From the NCBI GenBank assembly GCA_023333565.1, contig JAJKFH010000209.1, positions 1,875,001-1,939,000 of the forward strand: DNA of 64,000 bases. The letters run 5' to 3'. Position numbers and translations under genes: made by a program. The notes beneath the pieces are model-generated. The model worked only from the letters and a program-made list of their open reading frames with translations. It did no database searches and was not told the DNA's origin. Positions within the stretch are counted from its first letter, which is position 1, and each line of letters starts with the position of its first letter. The stretch comes from Puffinus mauretanicus (taxonomy: Eukaryota > Chordata > Aves > Procellariiformes > Procellariidae). Positions 40,047 to 53,100 of this stretch are shown here, in pieces.

Positions 40047-43000
40047 CCACTTCCAGATGGGGCTCCTGCCACACCAGACTCCAGCATGGTCGTAGAACTG
40101 CAAAACTGGCCCTAATCATCATGTTCAAATGCTACATCTGCATTCAATAACTTCTCCCACATTTTGTTCACTCATGTTTTGAAATTATGAAAGTTTAAAC
40201 CAGCATGTCAGTTACTTCAGTTCTTTTTGAGGGTTGATGTGGCATTGGATTTCTTTCTGTGTGTGTGAGACAACTATTTAATCTACATCTTTAGTTACTT
40301 AAAATGTTTAATCTATTTTCCCTTTGGTAGTGTTTATTTAAATAACCCACAGTCAGTATGCTTCAGATACTTTGCACTTGCTTGATGTCTTATAACTAAG
40401 AAACTACTTTACGTGTTACCTGCAAATCAAGTATTCTTACCTCTGTGAAAGAGTGAAATTCATCGTGCATACTGATGGCTTTCCAAAGGCCTGCATATCT
40501 TTAAAATCCTGCTTAATAAATAAACTGTAAGTATGTTTTTAGTAAAGCACAGGCACAAACTGTGTGTTAGACCTCTGAATGTAATGATTTTAACCTAGAC
40601 ATATATGAGCTTGATGCTCTCCTCATTGAAGCCAGAGGCTGAAATTTTTATTAGCTTCTGTAGTTCAGATTCAATCCCTGAATGGCTCTTTCCAGACACA
40701 CAGAATAATTAGAAGTGTTTCTGAGCTCAACTTGCCAGGGCACTGTTGGTGTTGGTGCCACATGCATGACTTCAGTGCAGTTCACTGAGCTTGCACCCAA
40801 GCTAGGTTTTAAACTGATGTGTCAGAGGTACCTGTGTAACAGTGAAGTCAAGGAAACTCCGTGCTGGCTGGAGGAGGGAGGTAAATCAGTTAATGAGGAT
40901 CAAGACAAGCTCTTTCTATTTTGTTCTGTTTGCTGCTGTGAGCAAAATAAATATTTCTCCCAATTAATTCTTGTAGCTAATCAGACCAACCCATCAGAAG
41001 TGGCTGAGTGGAAAGAAAGTTTTCAAGTAGGCTTGATTCCTTTCTAATTGAGTCTAGTTTGGCTTTGATGCTGATCATTCACACCGATATGAGAGCTAAG
41101 TAACTACTCACAGTAAAGACAAAAAGAGAGATCCAAGTGTTAATCCTCTGCAGTTATAACTAAAGATTAGCTTCCAGGTGAATGGCATGTATGTTTTTAT
41201 CCTGGTACGGACTGTTGAAGGTGTGGGATTCGTTAATGGAAGTCATAGGGGTCAGGCAGAGTATGGTCACTGAATGCCACGCTGTTCTTAAAAGCTTCAA
41301 GTGAGATGCATGTTTGATAGGAAGTAAACTACATAGTTTCTCTGAAAAGTTTGAGTTTTTTCAAGCCCTTGATTTGTTATCTTTCTCACTGTGTTTTGCA
41401 GTAGCGGGTCATGGGGCATAATTGGCTATTGCTTCCCTTGTGAGCTTCACAGGCAGTTGTGCTGACAGCTCTCGAGTTGCCTCTGGGTCTGTCATATAGT
41501 AAAGCTGCTGATGGGCTTTCTGTGTTGCTTACCAAGCTACTGTGGATTTAACCGTGCCCCCTCCTGAGCTGTGATGTATGATTGAATTCCCTTATTTAAG
41601 TGAAGCACACCAAGATCTTGCAACTTTTATACTTCTATCACATCGGTGGATACAAGAGCAAAGATATTACTATACTTAGTGCCATCGCTTTACTTCCAGC
41701 ATTTCGTAACAGTAGGGGTTTAACGGAAAGAAGTGGTTAGAATTATTAGTGAGCAGGTAAATGGGAAGCTTAACTCTTAAATTTTTTACTTTATTAGTAA
41801 GAGTAGTAAAACACTAGAGCCGAAGATGTCTTAAAAGCAAGATAGTAAAAAGTTGATTACTGGGAAGAAGAGGAAAAAAAAAAGGGGCGGAAAGAAACAC
41901 TGCTGTTGAGTTTCATTATGCAGAAAGAGCACTGAGTTAAATGGAAGGAAAAAGGAGTTAAGTGGTTTGCAAATGAAACTGGTTTTCTGGCACTAGAAAA
42001 TTCTTAAGAGAATTTTGTGGTATCTAGGAGTATAGGAGTCTTGAAAAATCAGAGCTTTGAAATAGCTATTAACATGTTTACTGTCCTGTGATGGTAATTT
42101 TTTTACTTATTTAAAAACAATTTCCAACTGTATGAAATCTACAACAAAGCCATTGAATCACCAAATGTAGCCTCTGACTATTTTTTTAAGGAGAAGGTAC
42201 ATTTAAAAAATGCTGTGACAAATCAATATAAAAATGTATCTAAAATTACAAATAGAATGTTGTTCTTGACTGGTTTGCTTATATTGAAACTATATTATTT
42301 TATGTGAAGTATGTGTAATAGAGCATTAGATTTGAAAACTCTGTGTTGAATATTATTTCTGACAGCCTTTTTTAGGGTCACTAAAATTCCAATAATTCAG
42401 TATAGAATTGAAGTCGATTCCAGAGAAAAATTTAATATAGTCTGCTTGCCTGCCAGCTTCAACATAGTTCCTGAGTATTGAAATGGTTTGACACATTGAA
42501 ATATAAAGTGCATTTGTCATATCTATTGGTGGAGTATTTTATGTGATCACATCTAACAAAACTCAAGTCAGAGTAAAACTTAATGTTAGCCTTCTATTTT
42601 TACCCGCTTCTTCTAAAAAGAAAAAAAAAAACATTAGGGAGTATAAACTATTGTTAGTAATAAAAATACAAAGTCTTATTTGGTAACGTCATATTGACCC
42701 TCACTAATTTCTGTTGTATACTGTTTGTTTTAGTGGTTTTATATAATACAGATGTTGTTATGTTGCAGTGGTGTGCAAGCGTTCTATAAATGTTAATTTA
42801 TAAAACTTCTATATCCTCTTTCTCTGTCCTTGCACAAGCAATTCTACATTTTACATGCAAATACTTTATGAATATCCTGAAGAGAGATTAACTTGTGGTG
42901 ACCACTGCAACATAGGTTCATGAAAATTAGTATCTTTTTTCCTCTTTGTTTAAAACATTAGATTTACTGATTACCTGCTCAAACAAGAGCAAAGAGAATA

Positions 43001-46000
43001 AAAGGCAATGGGAACGTATACTATCCTAATACTTACCAAAACATCTTCGTGTTAGCACAAGGCTTGATTTAACTTCTGTGGACTTTGGGTCAAGCTCATG
43101 GTTCACATGGAGCTAAAGCAAACTGGTTAGGCTAAGGTAGGGATGTAAATGAACAACTCTGAAGCAGATGAGCTCTAATAGTAAGACAGCAGGAAGCCCA
43201 TGTTAATGGCTTGTCCATATATTTCATGCATGGAGGCTTTAGAGAGATAACACGAAGGTGTTTTATAAGTGTAGGTGCCCAGTTTCATTACACTATAGCT
43301 GCCTGATGCTAAACATGGACTTGGCGATTAGATTAGATGTACAAACTACCTGAAAAGCATGTATGGTGTGTGTTTACACACTACAGTTCATGTAGTTATG
43401 AGCCAAGCTCTGCTGCCTCTTTAAAATGTCATAGGGCTTTCCCAGGGAGGAGAGCGGCACAAAGAAGTTTCTTTCCTGAGGCTCATGCCCAAGGATGGGC
43501 TTGATTGTAAAATACAGATTCTTAACATTTTTGTACTTAATCTTTGGAGGCAAAAATGACAAGGAAAATACCGTAAACATTCTGCACTGTCACACATACT
43601 CTGGTCCTTTGATAACTTGTGGCATTATTTGCAGTAAGTTTGCCTATTGCTTGCTAGGTGATTATATTTCTTCTACTAGCTATTTTAGTGGTCTTCAGTC
43701 TTCTAAGTGTAATATTCCAACTTAAAGCATTCCCAAGCAATGCTTCTCTATTAGCATTGTAGTCTAGTGAAAATGTTTTGTTTTGTTTTGTTTTTTCTTG
43801 ATATGAAGGCAAGTCTTTTTGACCAATAATCTGTTTGTTGTATAGAAAGATACTACATGAATGACCTGACCCAAATATTTTTCCTTATAATATTACAAAA
43901 GGAATACTTTTTTTGTGGAGTTTAAAAAGTACACACACTTTAATAGTGCACCTCAGTACAATTGGGCACACACAAAACTTTCCATACCTTTGAGGATTCA
44001 GGTTGCTTGCCCACTTTGTGTGGGGATTTAAGATTAACAAGTTACAAGCAGAAATACACCTATTCATTATTAAACATCTCTGTTGCAATATAGGAAGCAT
44101 ACTGAAGAGTGAACTATGTATTTTGGAGGGGCTGGGAACATGACAGGGGAACTTTCAAATAAAACTTGGTGGACCTTTTTGCTGTAGATTTGCAAATAAA
44201 TCCAGAAGGCTGAGCTTAATGTAACATGTGGCAGGTGGCCTGCATTTGCCTGGAGAATTCCTCTAGGGCAAGACAGCTCAGCAAACACATAAATCCTTTT
44301 TTCTCTGTTATCTAGTAGCACATTTAGTTGCCATGGGAATTTTATTTATGCAGCAGATCCTCTGCAGTTCAGTTTGTGCCTAAAGTTTAACTGTACAGCT
44401 GTTACCGTAAATACTACATGGCAATATTTTCAAAACACAGCACCTTTGAACAAAAAGAACGTCTTCTCTATTATTGATTTTGTTATGTTATCAAAATACC
44501 ATTTTGATTACACTAGGATAGTGTTTCCCCAAAAGCTTCATAAGTTGATCTAAACACACCCTGTGCACACCCTGTACAGCTCTTCCTAATAATTATTTAT
44601 TTACTTAGAAAAATACATCCAGCATTTTATCCGAAGAGTATATTACAGCAAGTGAAATTTGGTAACTTGCAGGAGAGAACTTCATATGAATACAAAGTGC
44701 ATATATAGCTCTCTGCTTATTTTCAGGCTGTTGGTTTTCCTTATTTGCTGTATGTAGTAAAATATTAACATAGATTCTTATTTTAGATCTTTTTTTTTGT
44801 TTATGTGTAGTTCTGCTTTGCTCACCAGGACATGTGAAGACTTTTAAGTTCTGATTATTAGAAAGAAATCCTGATTTGTGCAACAACAAATAAATAACCA
44901 AAGTTTTCTTTGTGCAAAACAGCATGGGTTTACAAATGAAAAAAAGAACTTGTGCTTTTTTAAGGAGTGAATGGATTATCCAACACCATCTGTATCCCGA
45001 CCCATTCTTTGTAATCTCTAGATTGCAGAGTATATTAACTAAATGAATTAAAAATAAGTAAAGTTATAGTGCCAAGAATTCAGCAGTATCTTGCTATTGA
45101 TTGGAAAGTTTCCCCTGTATATAAATGAAATATTTACTCTTTCCAAAAAACTTTGGACAGTTTATTCTACAGTACTGTTTTTCATAAATACAACTGTGAT
45201 CAAAGTACAGAATTAAGGCTTCAAGACAACATTTTAATGTTAGATTTTAATGCAATTTTTTTTGGCACAAATCATACCGGTTTAACGTCAAACCATGTTC
45301 CTGCAGTAACAGTTATTAAACAAGATTCCTGGTATGAGCACACAACTTCCAGGTATTTCCTCTTTCAGTATAAACTGTCTGAATATTCAGAAAATAAATT
45401 CCAGCAAGATTAGTAGAATAAATTAAATGCTTTAAATGGCAGCAGTTTGGAGATCTTGAGTTTTGCCATTCAGGTGGTGTTTTGGGTCTCTTCAGTTTGT
45501 TTGCTGCCAATCTTGATGCTAGAGAACAGAAGAGCTACCTCGACCTGCACAAATTTCTGTTGAAACTTATTGTGTGTTAAGCCAGGCTGAATGGCAAATG
45601 TATGTAACATAACAGAGCACTTCTCTTCCCTTTTTGCTGGTAGTCATTTAAAAGTAGATGAGAGAGGGAAAAAATGCATGTATTTGCTAGCAGCTTTACT
45701 CATTGCCTATGAGAAAAGGAGTTTATTGTCTGGCTGATGGATGCTATGTGGACAAACCCTGGTCAGGAAACTTTTCTGGCCAGGATATGAGACCTGCTCT
45801 GTTTTTATTTCCCCACAGTACCAGTGGTTGCTGGAAATCTGGTAGGCGGGACTAGGTCAGCAGTCCTAGAGGGATGGAGCTGCAGCTTTGGTATCATGCT
45901 GTGACTGTTTTGGTGGACTTAATGGGTTTGAGACAATTTTGCATGTTTAAGAGCTCACTAAGCTGATATGCAAACACATAGCAGATACAAATCTTACTTT

Positions 46001-46479
46001 CTGCTGTGACACATGAGATCATATGGAGTATGGGGATAGGCTCTTCTCACTTTGATACGGACAGAGAAGTCGCCTGTGATCTTGCTCATATCTGAGGTGC
46101 TCCTCAGAAGTGTCCATGCAAGAATAATCCTGGAAGTTACTCAGGAGCAGCATTTATAGTGGACTGGAGAATGAAAGATCGTGAGCATCTAAATTTAAAA
46201 GATTCATGCGCAGGAAGTGAGTGCGCTGATCGGTCCTGTCTCTTTAAGTCATTGGGACTTCTCCTCTTTTTCAGATGATGGGGGTTGATGAAATTTTCTG
46301 ACTTCATGGAAAACTTGCTTATCTGGCATGTCTTATTTAAAGAAGATTGAAAGATGACATGATTCATATTGTATAACTACCTTCATGGGGCAAAAACCTC
46401 GGGTGCCACAGCTTTAAAAGAACAGACAATGGTAACAGGAATCCCTGGCTGGGAGCTGAAACCTGACGAGTTCCACAGA
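40047..46479. other. Non-coding stretch, no gene seen
   Basis: No recognised gene or transposon. A TTTTG repeat is present at 43776-43796. The 110-codon open frame at 40715-41047 has no recognisable domain and no splice context I trust. The rest is AT-rich with closely spaced stops. Confidence 0.6.
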
Positions 46480-46702
46480 GAAACATGGCATTCGTGGGGA
46501 ATTACCCTCAGAAAATGGTGGGCTTGCCATCTGTAGATGCCTTCAAATGTAGATTGGCTAACTTTCTGTAGAATGTATATTAGCCAGCAAAGTCACTGGT
46601 TTCAATAGAGAAGTTCAGAAGCTATCAGCTGAAACCCAATGATAGGTTATGTAAAAGGCCAAAGTAGATAACCTAACGAGTCTTTCTGGTCTTAAATTCC
46701 AT
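46480..46702 (+). mobile_element. Ancient CR1 3' end
   Basis: A degraded plus-strand frame reads GNYPQKMVGLPSVDAFKCRL, matching the CR1 C-terminal form x-L-P-x-x-V-V-D-x-P-S-L-x-x-F-K-x-R-L. Downstream, AAAGTAGATAACCTAACGAG and TCTTTCTGGTCTTAAATTCC match the 3' untranslated wording of old amniote CR1 copies ('agactagatgatctaatggtcccttctggccttaaattc'). There is no clean octamer tail. It is far more diverged than the young CR1 400 bp away, so the two insertions are independent and of very different age. Confidence 0.65.
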
Positions 46703-47110
46703 TATCAATGAGCTTTTACAGGGATAAACTATGTTGTTTGTTCTTGCACACTTGTAGATTCTCCTGAATGTGATCTGAACATAGAAGAGGGGAACCTCCT
46801 TCCTTTACATGCTGCAGAGGGAACATACTGAATTCCCAATAGTACATCTCTGAGAAGTGAAGTCTTAGGAGTGTTCCCATGAAATTCCCAGACCAAAGCA
46901 AGAGGCATATATTGCTTACTCTACATCCAAAGGGCAATTTTTTTCATTAATAACATGGAAATTTTTATCGGATAATTTTTGAAATTTCTTTAACTGGACG
47001 TTCAGGAATTAGATGTCATTGCTGCTCTCAGTCCAGAAATACTTAGATGTATAATAATAACACACTGTTACTGCCAGACAACTTAGTGCTTCTTATCTAG
47101 AGTTTTTTAA

Positions 47111-48117
47111 TCATAGAATAGTTTGGGTCGAAACGGACCTTTAAAGGTCTTCTAGTCCAAGCCCACTGCAGTGAGCAGGGATATCTTCAACTAGATCAGG
47201 TTGCTCAGAGCCCTGCCAAACCTGACCTTGAATGTTTCCAGGGATGGGGCATCTACCACCTCTCCGGGCAACCTGTTCCAGTGTTTCACCACCCTCATTG
47301 TAAAAGATTCCTTCCTTATACCTAGTCTGAATCTACCCTCTTTTAGTTTAAAACCCATTCCCCTTTGTCCTATTGCAACAGGTCCCACTAAAAAGTCTGT
47401 CTCCATCTTTTCTTGTAAGCCCCTTTTAAGTATTGAAAGGCTGCAATAAGGTCTCCCCGAAGCCTTCTCTTCTCCAGGCTGAACAACCCCAACTCTCTCA
47501 GCCTTTCCTCACAGGAGAGGTGTTCCATCCCTCTGATCATTTTTGTGGCCTTGCTCTGGACCCGCTCCAACAGGTCCATGTCTTTCCTGTGCTTGAGGGC
47601 TCCAGAGCTGGACACAGTACTGCAGGTGGGGTCTCACCAGAGTGGAGCAGAGGGGCAGAATCACCTCCCTCGACCTGCTGGCCATGCTTCTTTCGATGCA
47701 GCCAAGGATTACAGTTGGCTGGCTGGACTGCGAGCGCATATTGTCGGCTCATGTCCAGCTTTTCATCCACCAGTACCCCCAAGTCCTTCTCGGTAGGGCT
47801 GCTCTGAATCCCTTCATCCCCAGCCTGTATTGATTCCGGGGGTTGCCCCGACCCAGGTGCAGGACCTTTTACTTGGCCTTGTTGAACCTCATGAGGTTAA
47901 CATGTGCCCACTTCTCGAGCTTGTCCAGGTGTGGACAAGCATCCTGTCCCTCGGGTGTGTCAACCGCACCACTCAGTTTGGTGTCGTCTGCAAACTCGCT
48001 GGGGGTGCACTCGATCCCACTGTCTATGTCATTGATGAAGACATTAAACAGTACTGGTCCCAATATGGACCCCTGGGGGACACCACTCGTCACTGATCTC
48101 CATCTGGACATAGAACA
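47111..48117 (-). mobile_element. CR1 LINE, young subfamily, 5'-truncated in RT
   Basis: Minus-strand CR1 copy with its 3' end at 47111 (TCATAGAATAGTTTGGGTCG). From the 5' break at about 48117 it encodes, across frameshifts, [20 protein letters not shown] and the catalytic [14 protein letters not shown] box of the RT palm, then [18 protein letters not shown]. It continues through the thumb and the C-terminal blocks [20 protein letters not shown] and RVVKHWNRLPGEVVDAPSLE. Two C-terminal blocks of 63 and 71 codons translate identically to those of the plus-strand copy at 56.2-56.9 kb, so both come from the same young source subfamily. Frameshifts and stops in the RT part mean it cannot make protein. 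It forms one arm of a large inverted repeat with the other copy. Confidence 0.95.
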
Positions 48118-49551
48118 GTAATGGAAGAATTTATATTTTACCACTGATTCTCTGTGGCAAAAACTGTAAATCAAGGCAGCAGCTCAGATCCTCTATTATC
48201 ACAGGACAGAAACAGAAGAAAAATGTTTACTGCCGCATATTTTTCAGAAAGGAGAAAAAAGCTATAGGTTCTTCATAAATTTTAGAAGCTTCTAGTTTTG
48301 CGTTGTATAACCTGTTTATGTAGTAAAACTCCAGTAAAAGTAGGACATTTGTTTTTTGAAAAGGTACATCAGTGATGGAAACCCTAATAACAGAGTTTTA
48401 GAACACATGTATCATATAAGTAGATGTTTTTTCTTAGTATAGGCTCAATTGTCTCAATAGAGATAATTGATGTGTAATAAAGCAAAATGATAAAGGACAA
48501 TTGCTATGCATACTTCATGTAGTGACTTTGCATAATTAAGTAACTTACGCATTTTAAAATATTCTAGTCATTTCCAATATACTCCTAAAAAAGTTAAAAG
48601 GTAACTTAAAAACCTTTTTCCATTTTTGTTCCATCTGTGCATGAAAATGCAGTAGAATTCAGTAGGTGCAAACATCTTTGCCAGAAATTGAGCATTTGCA
48701 GTGACTAAACACAGTTAATGAGTGCTGTTTTTGACTTTCCTGGGTACTAGTTTCTCTTATAACTTAAAACGTGTCATAAAACAGTAATTTCTCAAATTTT
48801 ACTTTTCTTTTTTAGTAGTATGTGTTGCTTTTAGAGGAGCTGGTGAAACAAAACATTAAGAATAATTAAAATATTTATATGAAGACATTAATGCTTCACC
48901 TCACTCATGTTTTAACACTTGCTTTGAGTGTAGCTTCATACCTAAAATTGAGGGGGTTTGAAGCATGTTTACTCTGTGTGGTATGCCATATTTTTTTCTC
49001 TTCGGGTATTTGTAGGTGACTGAACTGCAGATATGTTGTGTTAGATTAGTCAGAGAGAATATAAAATTAACGAAATTATGATCAGTTCCCCCAAGGCAAT
49101 GGAAGCTTTTCACACCATTCTGCTCTAGCAGACCCAAGGTACTTGGTGGCAACCCCCAGGGGTAACGTTGGCTGGAAATATTAATTGCTTCTACACATAA
49201 ACACTAAAAGGAAATACTAAGAGGAAAAAAATGTGAGGAGATAGTACGTTTGGATCCTGGGCCCTGTAACCCATCCTGTAACAGAACTGAAGAAAATCAC
49301 ACCAGAAAACTTGCGGCACTCCTGCCTTTTCTGAGCTCAGCAAGAATCTGTGGTGTTGGCTGTTATACGTGAATGTACATATTGCTGTCTCCATTACAGG
49401 TTTCTGTACTGGTTTAGATGCCAAGGTTATTGCTTTTTTTAGTGCTAGTAGCTGGCAGAAGACACCAAATTTTTGAAGGGCTTTCCTTTATTACATGAAA
49501 GGGTGGTTTTGATAGTCATGGTGCTCAAAATAATAAAAATATAGGGAGAAA
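48118..49551. other. Non-coding stretch, no gene seen
   Basis: AT-rich sequence between a CR1 and a solo LTR. No exon, RNA gene or other repeat was recognised. Confidence 0.6.
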
Positions 49552-49772
49552 CCTGTGTCGTGGTTTCGACTGGGATGGAGTTGATTTTCTTCCTATTAAC
49601 TGGTGTAGTGCTGTGTTTTGGATGTAGTGTGAGAATAATGTTGATGGCACACTGATGTTTTAGTTGTTACTAAGTAATGTGTATGCTAGTCAAGGACTTT
49701 TCATCTTCCCGTGCCCTGCCGGGTGCACGGGGGGCTGGGAGGGAGTGTGGCTGGGACGGCTGGCCCAGCTGG

Positions 49773-49818
49773 CCAATGGGCTATTCCATACCGTATGACG
49801 TCATACTCAGCATATAAG
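49773..49818 (+). promoter_or_regulatory. LTR promoter: CCAAT, CRE palindrome, TATA
   Basis: Within the solo LTR, CCAAT lies at 49773-49777. The 14-bp perfect palindrome GTATGACGTCATAC lies at 49793-49806, containing the full CREB/ATF octamer TGACGTCA. TATAAG lies at 49813-49818. The order and tight spacing are those of a compact RNA polymerase II promoter, and transcription would be rightward from about 49845. In the sister LTR at 39.4 kb the same places read CCAAA and a broken CRE, so the 49.6-kb copy is the better preserved. Whether it drives a transcript is unknown. Confidence 0.6.
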
Positions 49819-49998
49819 GCTGGGCGAAGAAGAAGAAGGGGGGGACGTTCAGAGTGATGGCGTTTGTCTTCCCAAGTAACGGTTACGTGTGATGGAGCCC
49901 TGCTTTCCTGGCGATGGCTGAACCCCTGCCTGCCGATGGGAAGTAGTGAATGAATTCCTTGTTTTGCTTTGCTTGCGTGCGCGGCTTTTGCTTTACCT

Positions 49999-50004
49999 AT
50001 TAAA
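49999..50004 (+). terminator. LTR polyadenylation signal ATTAAA
   Basis: ATTAAA sits about 185 bases after the TATA box, followed by T/G-rich sequence, the usual placement in the R region of a retroviral LTR. It defines the plus-strand orientation of the element. Confidence 0.55.
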
Positions 50005-50135
50005 CTGTCTTTGTCTCGACCCACGAGTTTTCTCACTTTTACCCTTCTGATTCTCTCCCCCATCCCACCAGGGGGGGAGTGAGCGAGCGGCTGGGTGGGG
50101 CTTAGTTGCCGGCTGGGGTTAAACCGCGACACCTG

Positions 50136-53100
50136 CAAGTCAGCAGCATGCGTGTGAAGTAGGAAACGGAATACAGGAGGGATGGGAGAAAACGCCGTCA
50201 AAACACTGGTGCCAGTCTTCTCTCTCAAAAGCTATGCACTCTATTTCTTTCCTCTCCCCCCCCTCCCTTGTTTCTCTCTCTCTCAAATTGGTGTGTCAAA
50301 CTTAATTGCATGTTTTAGAAAAACGTTGGAGCTTGTGTCTCTGTGGGGCAGTGAGGATGGGAGAGGAATGATCAAAGCTTTTTTTCTTGGGGCTCTTGAT
50401 CACTTTGAACACTTACTGATAACCTGTTCTCCAGTCAGAAGAGGTGGAAAGACCCCTCGATGCCTTAGCTTGTGTGAAAAATTTGGGGCAGGTCCTTACT
50501 GGGCCAGGAGCTGCTGGTTGTTGCTGGAGCTCTGTCAGTGATGTTTGGGGTTGCTATTTCAGTGCAACTGCTCTCCATCAACAACTATGTTTTCTCTCCT
50601 TGTGTCTGATATTTTTACTTCAGTGAATAATCATCTTCACTTCTTGTTCTCCAGAACCTGAAGCCCAGTATTCTCTTTAATTTTTCTCTTCACCAAATCC
50701 TTTTAGAAAGCCAAGTAGCGTTCTGCCCATTTCCAAAGGGTGTTTGTTGCCCAGAGAGGCTGAGAACCATTACTTTTCAGCTTTACTTATCACTACTTTG
50801 GTGATAGAAAGGAAGACTAATACTTTGAAAGCTGTTCTTACCACTTCAAACTGTCTTTAAAAGGCTCAAGTATACCTTTTATATTAAAAAAATCGAGTAC
50901 GCTCCAATGTTGCCGATTGGTTTTTCATATTCGGAGCCTGAAATCTTGGAAACATCTAAGTTGTGTTTAATCAAATTTTACCTTTTAGTAAGGTAGAAAA
51001 GAAATGCTGAATACGTGCACTAGAAAGATTATATAAATATATGTTTTGCATTTCCAGCTTGTGATTTACTAGTATAATTTTATATTTTCCTTGGCCTTGT
51101 ATATCTTATGATCTTCTATCAAATACTGTTTTTCTGAAAGAATCCTACTAATCACGGGCAGTTTCATTCCTTTTGAATAATGGTTATTTTTTGTAAAGTT
51201 TCTTATATCCAGTTGGCAATTTGTTAATTTTTTTTTTTTAATTTTGGCATTTTCTTTTCTTTTTTATTCTTTTATTTTTTTCCTCGATTAGTCTTGCGTT
51301 CTTGAACTCTTCACTTTTGACAGCATACTCAAGGAGTTTGACTTAGAAGGGTGTGGCATCAAAGACATGCAGCTTGTATATTATTTGAAGACTGAGTACT
51401 TCAAGGAATGTATAAGACGCTGCAGGCAGCACGCTGGGACACCAAGGAGGCTCTGGTGCACAGTTCCTTCTGGTGAAATCCCTGGGAGAAGTCTGTGTTT
51501 ACATATGCAACTGACATACATACAACTTTTCTTAGTTCCATATGATATTAATAAATAACAGTTCAGCATGTACATTTTATAAATATATACTGTGTAAGTA
51601 TATAAATCGTATACTTAGCTCTATAATGTTTAGAAATATCAAACACACTTACTGGTAGCATTCTTGTCTTCCTACTAGCAGATATCATGCTAAATAACAA
51701 TGATACATCAGAAACAGAGAGAACAAAAAAGATTTCTTTGTGTGATTTTATCTGCCTGGTTTCTTCACTTTTTTAGTTGTACATAAGTGGCTTGAGGCTG
51801 TGGACTTGTATTATTGATGTCTAGAGAAACTTACTGAATCATTTTGTTCAGGAATTATTTATCATTTATTCTGAAAACACAAAAGTGTTATCAGACATTT
51901 TTAGAAGAGAACTTGTTGGGTTTGTATTTTTATTTCTGTGCACAACTTAAGCTTGTTGGAGAAAGGGCAAGGCTCGCTTTTGTCCTACTTAACTCATCCA
52001 CTGAATCTAAAATTTTGATATGAAGAGAGTGTTTCTAATGAACTATGAAGGAATTTGGGTGACTTTAAACTTAGCACTTAAAATACCATTCTGATATTCC
52101 TTACTAAGCGTTTCATCCTGCATATTTATATTTTATTGTTCGTTGCATGGTTGATAGTGCACGACAGGACAGAATATGGAACAATATGTTGCCTCATTAC
52201 CACTTCATAGGTCTCGGTGGAGTTCGAAGTTGCTCAGGATTGGGCCCCGTATCAGTACTGTTTTCTCACTTGTACAGCTAGCTGCTTCCTTTTCATTTGG
52301 AAAAACGGAGATTTAGAAATTTACATAATCTGATCTACAGTCTGTACAGAATTTCAGATGCTAATTTTCACTTGTTTGTTAATCAAAGGTTTTGAAAAGG
52401 CAATGTTAGTGTATTATTAATAACTTTAAAGTACATCCTGTTTATGTGGTAATAACCTTCTGTCGTGGGCTGAATTGACTTTGAGTTTAATTAGCTCAGA
52501 ATTGTCTAATACGGAGTTAATCAACCTCACAGTGGCTGTGGAGGAGTTTTGGTTTTGTTTTGCTTTTTACTGAGCCAAGCTTCAAAAGATACAAAGTAAC
52601 AAATGATGGATGTGCCCTAAGGAAATAAATATATGTAATAGGTGTTTAAAAAAACTCAAACCTATAAAATCAAAATTAACTATAAAAATCAGAAACTCTT
52701 TAAATAGATTATTTGCTTCTTTTTTAAAAGAAATCGTTATTACTGTACAGTTTCACAGAATTTTCTCAGCATGAGAATTGAGAAAGAAAAATAAGACAAG
52801 GAAACGGCATTATACAGACATATGTATATGTCTGTATGTATATAATGTATAAACATTATAGAGCTTATTTGATTGGAACTATTATAAAGAGTAATATATT
52901 TATAGTGGTGTGGAACAGAAATACTTCTGTCTACTTTGAAACTGGAGTGCTTGTTATAATATATGTGAGAGAGTATATCCCTGTCTGTTCAGAGTAAAAA
53001 GATTTGGCTGTGGTATCTTAATAACAAACTAGCACAAATGGTAGTGATTTAATGCATGGAAGTTTGTTACATGAATTTGAACTAACAATAGGACTCATAC

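Larger units (their letters stand above)
49556..50131 (+). mobile_element. Solo LTR with perfect 4-bp target duplication
   Basis: A 576-bp element runs from TGTCGTGGTTTCGACTGGGA to GGTTAAACCGCGACA, flanked by CCTG at 49552-49555 and 50132-50135. The 11-bp ends are inverted copies with one mismatch. A 4-bp duplication is typical of class I (gammaretrovirus-like) elements; the class assignment is inference because no internal coding region remains. The U3 part carries a CCAAT box, a perfect CRE palindrome and a TATA box. ATTAAA at 49999-50004 fits the polyadenylation signal, followed by TCTCGACCCACGAG as likely end of R. It shares outer parts with the LTR at 39420-40041 and with the 38-bp remnant at 21543. 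The exact duplication and intact promoter motifs suggest a fairly young insertion. Confidence 0.93.

Noticed and set aside
39701..40128. Open frames with poly-His, poly-Ser or poly-Asp/Asn
   Set aside because: Produced by the ATC/ATT microsatellite inside the solo LTR read in different frames and strands.
40715..41047. 110-codon plus-strand open frame with many cysteines
   Set aside because: No recognisable family, irregular cysteine spacing, and length within what chance gives in 64 kb.
49701..50228. 175-codon minus-strand open frame
   Set aside because: It lies antisense almost entirely within the solo LTR, with no protein features; GC-rich LTR sequence simply has few stops on that strand.
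52190..52260. Segment ending TTGCTCAGGATTGGGCCCC, similar in wording to old reptile repeats
   Set aside because: Only one short block resembles the remembered repeat; insufficient to call a feature.
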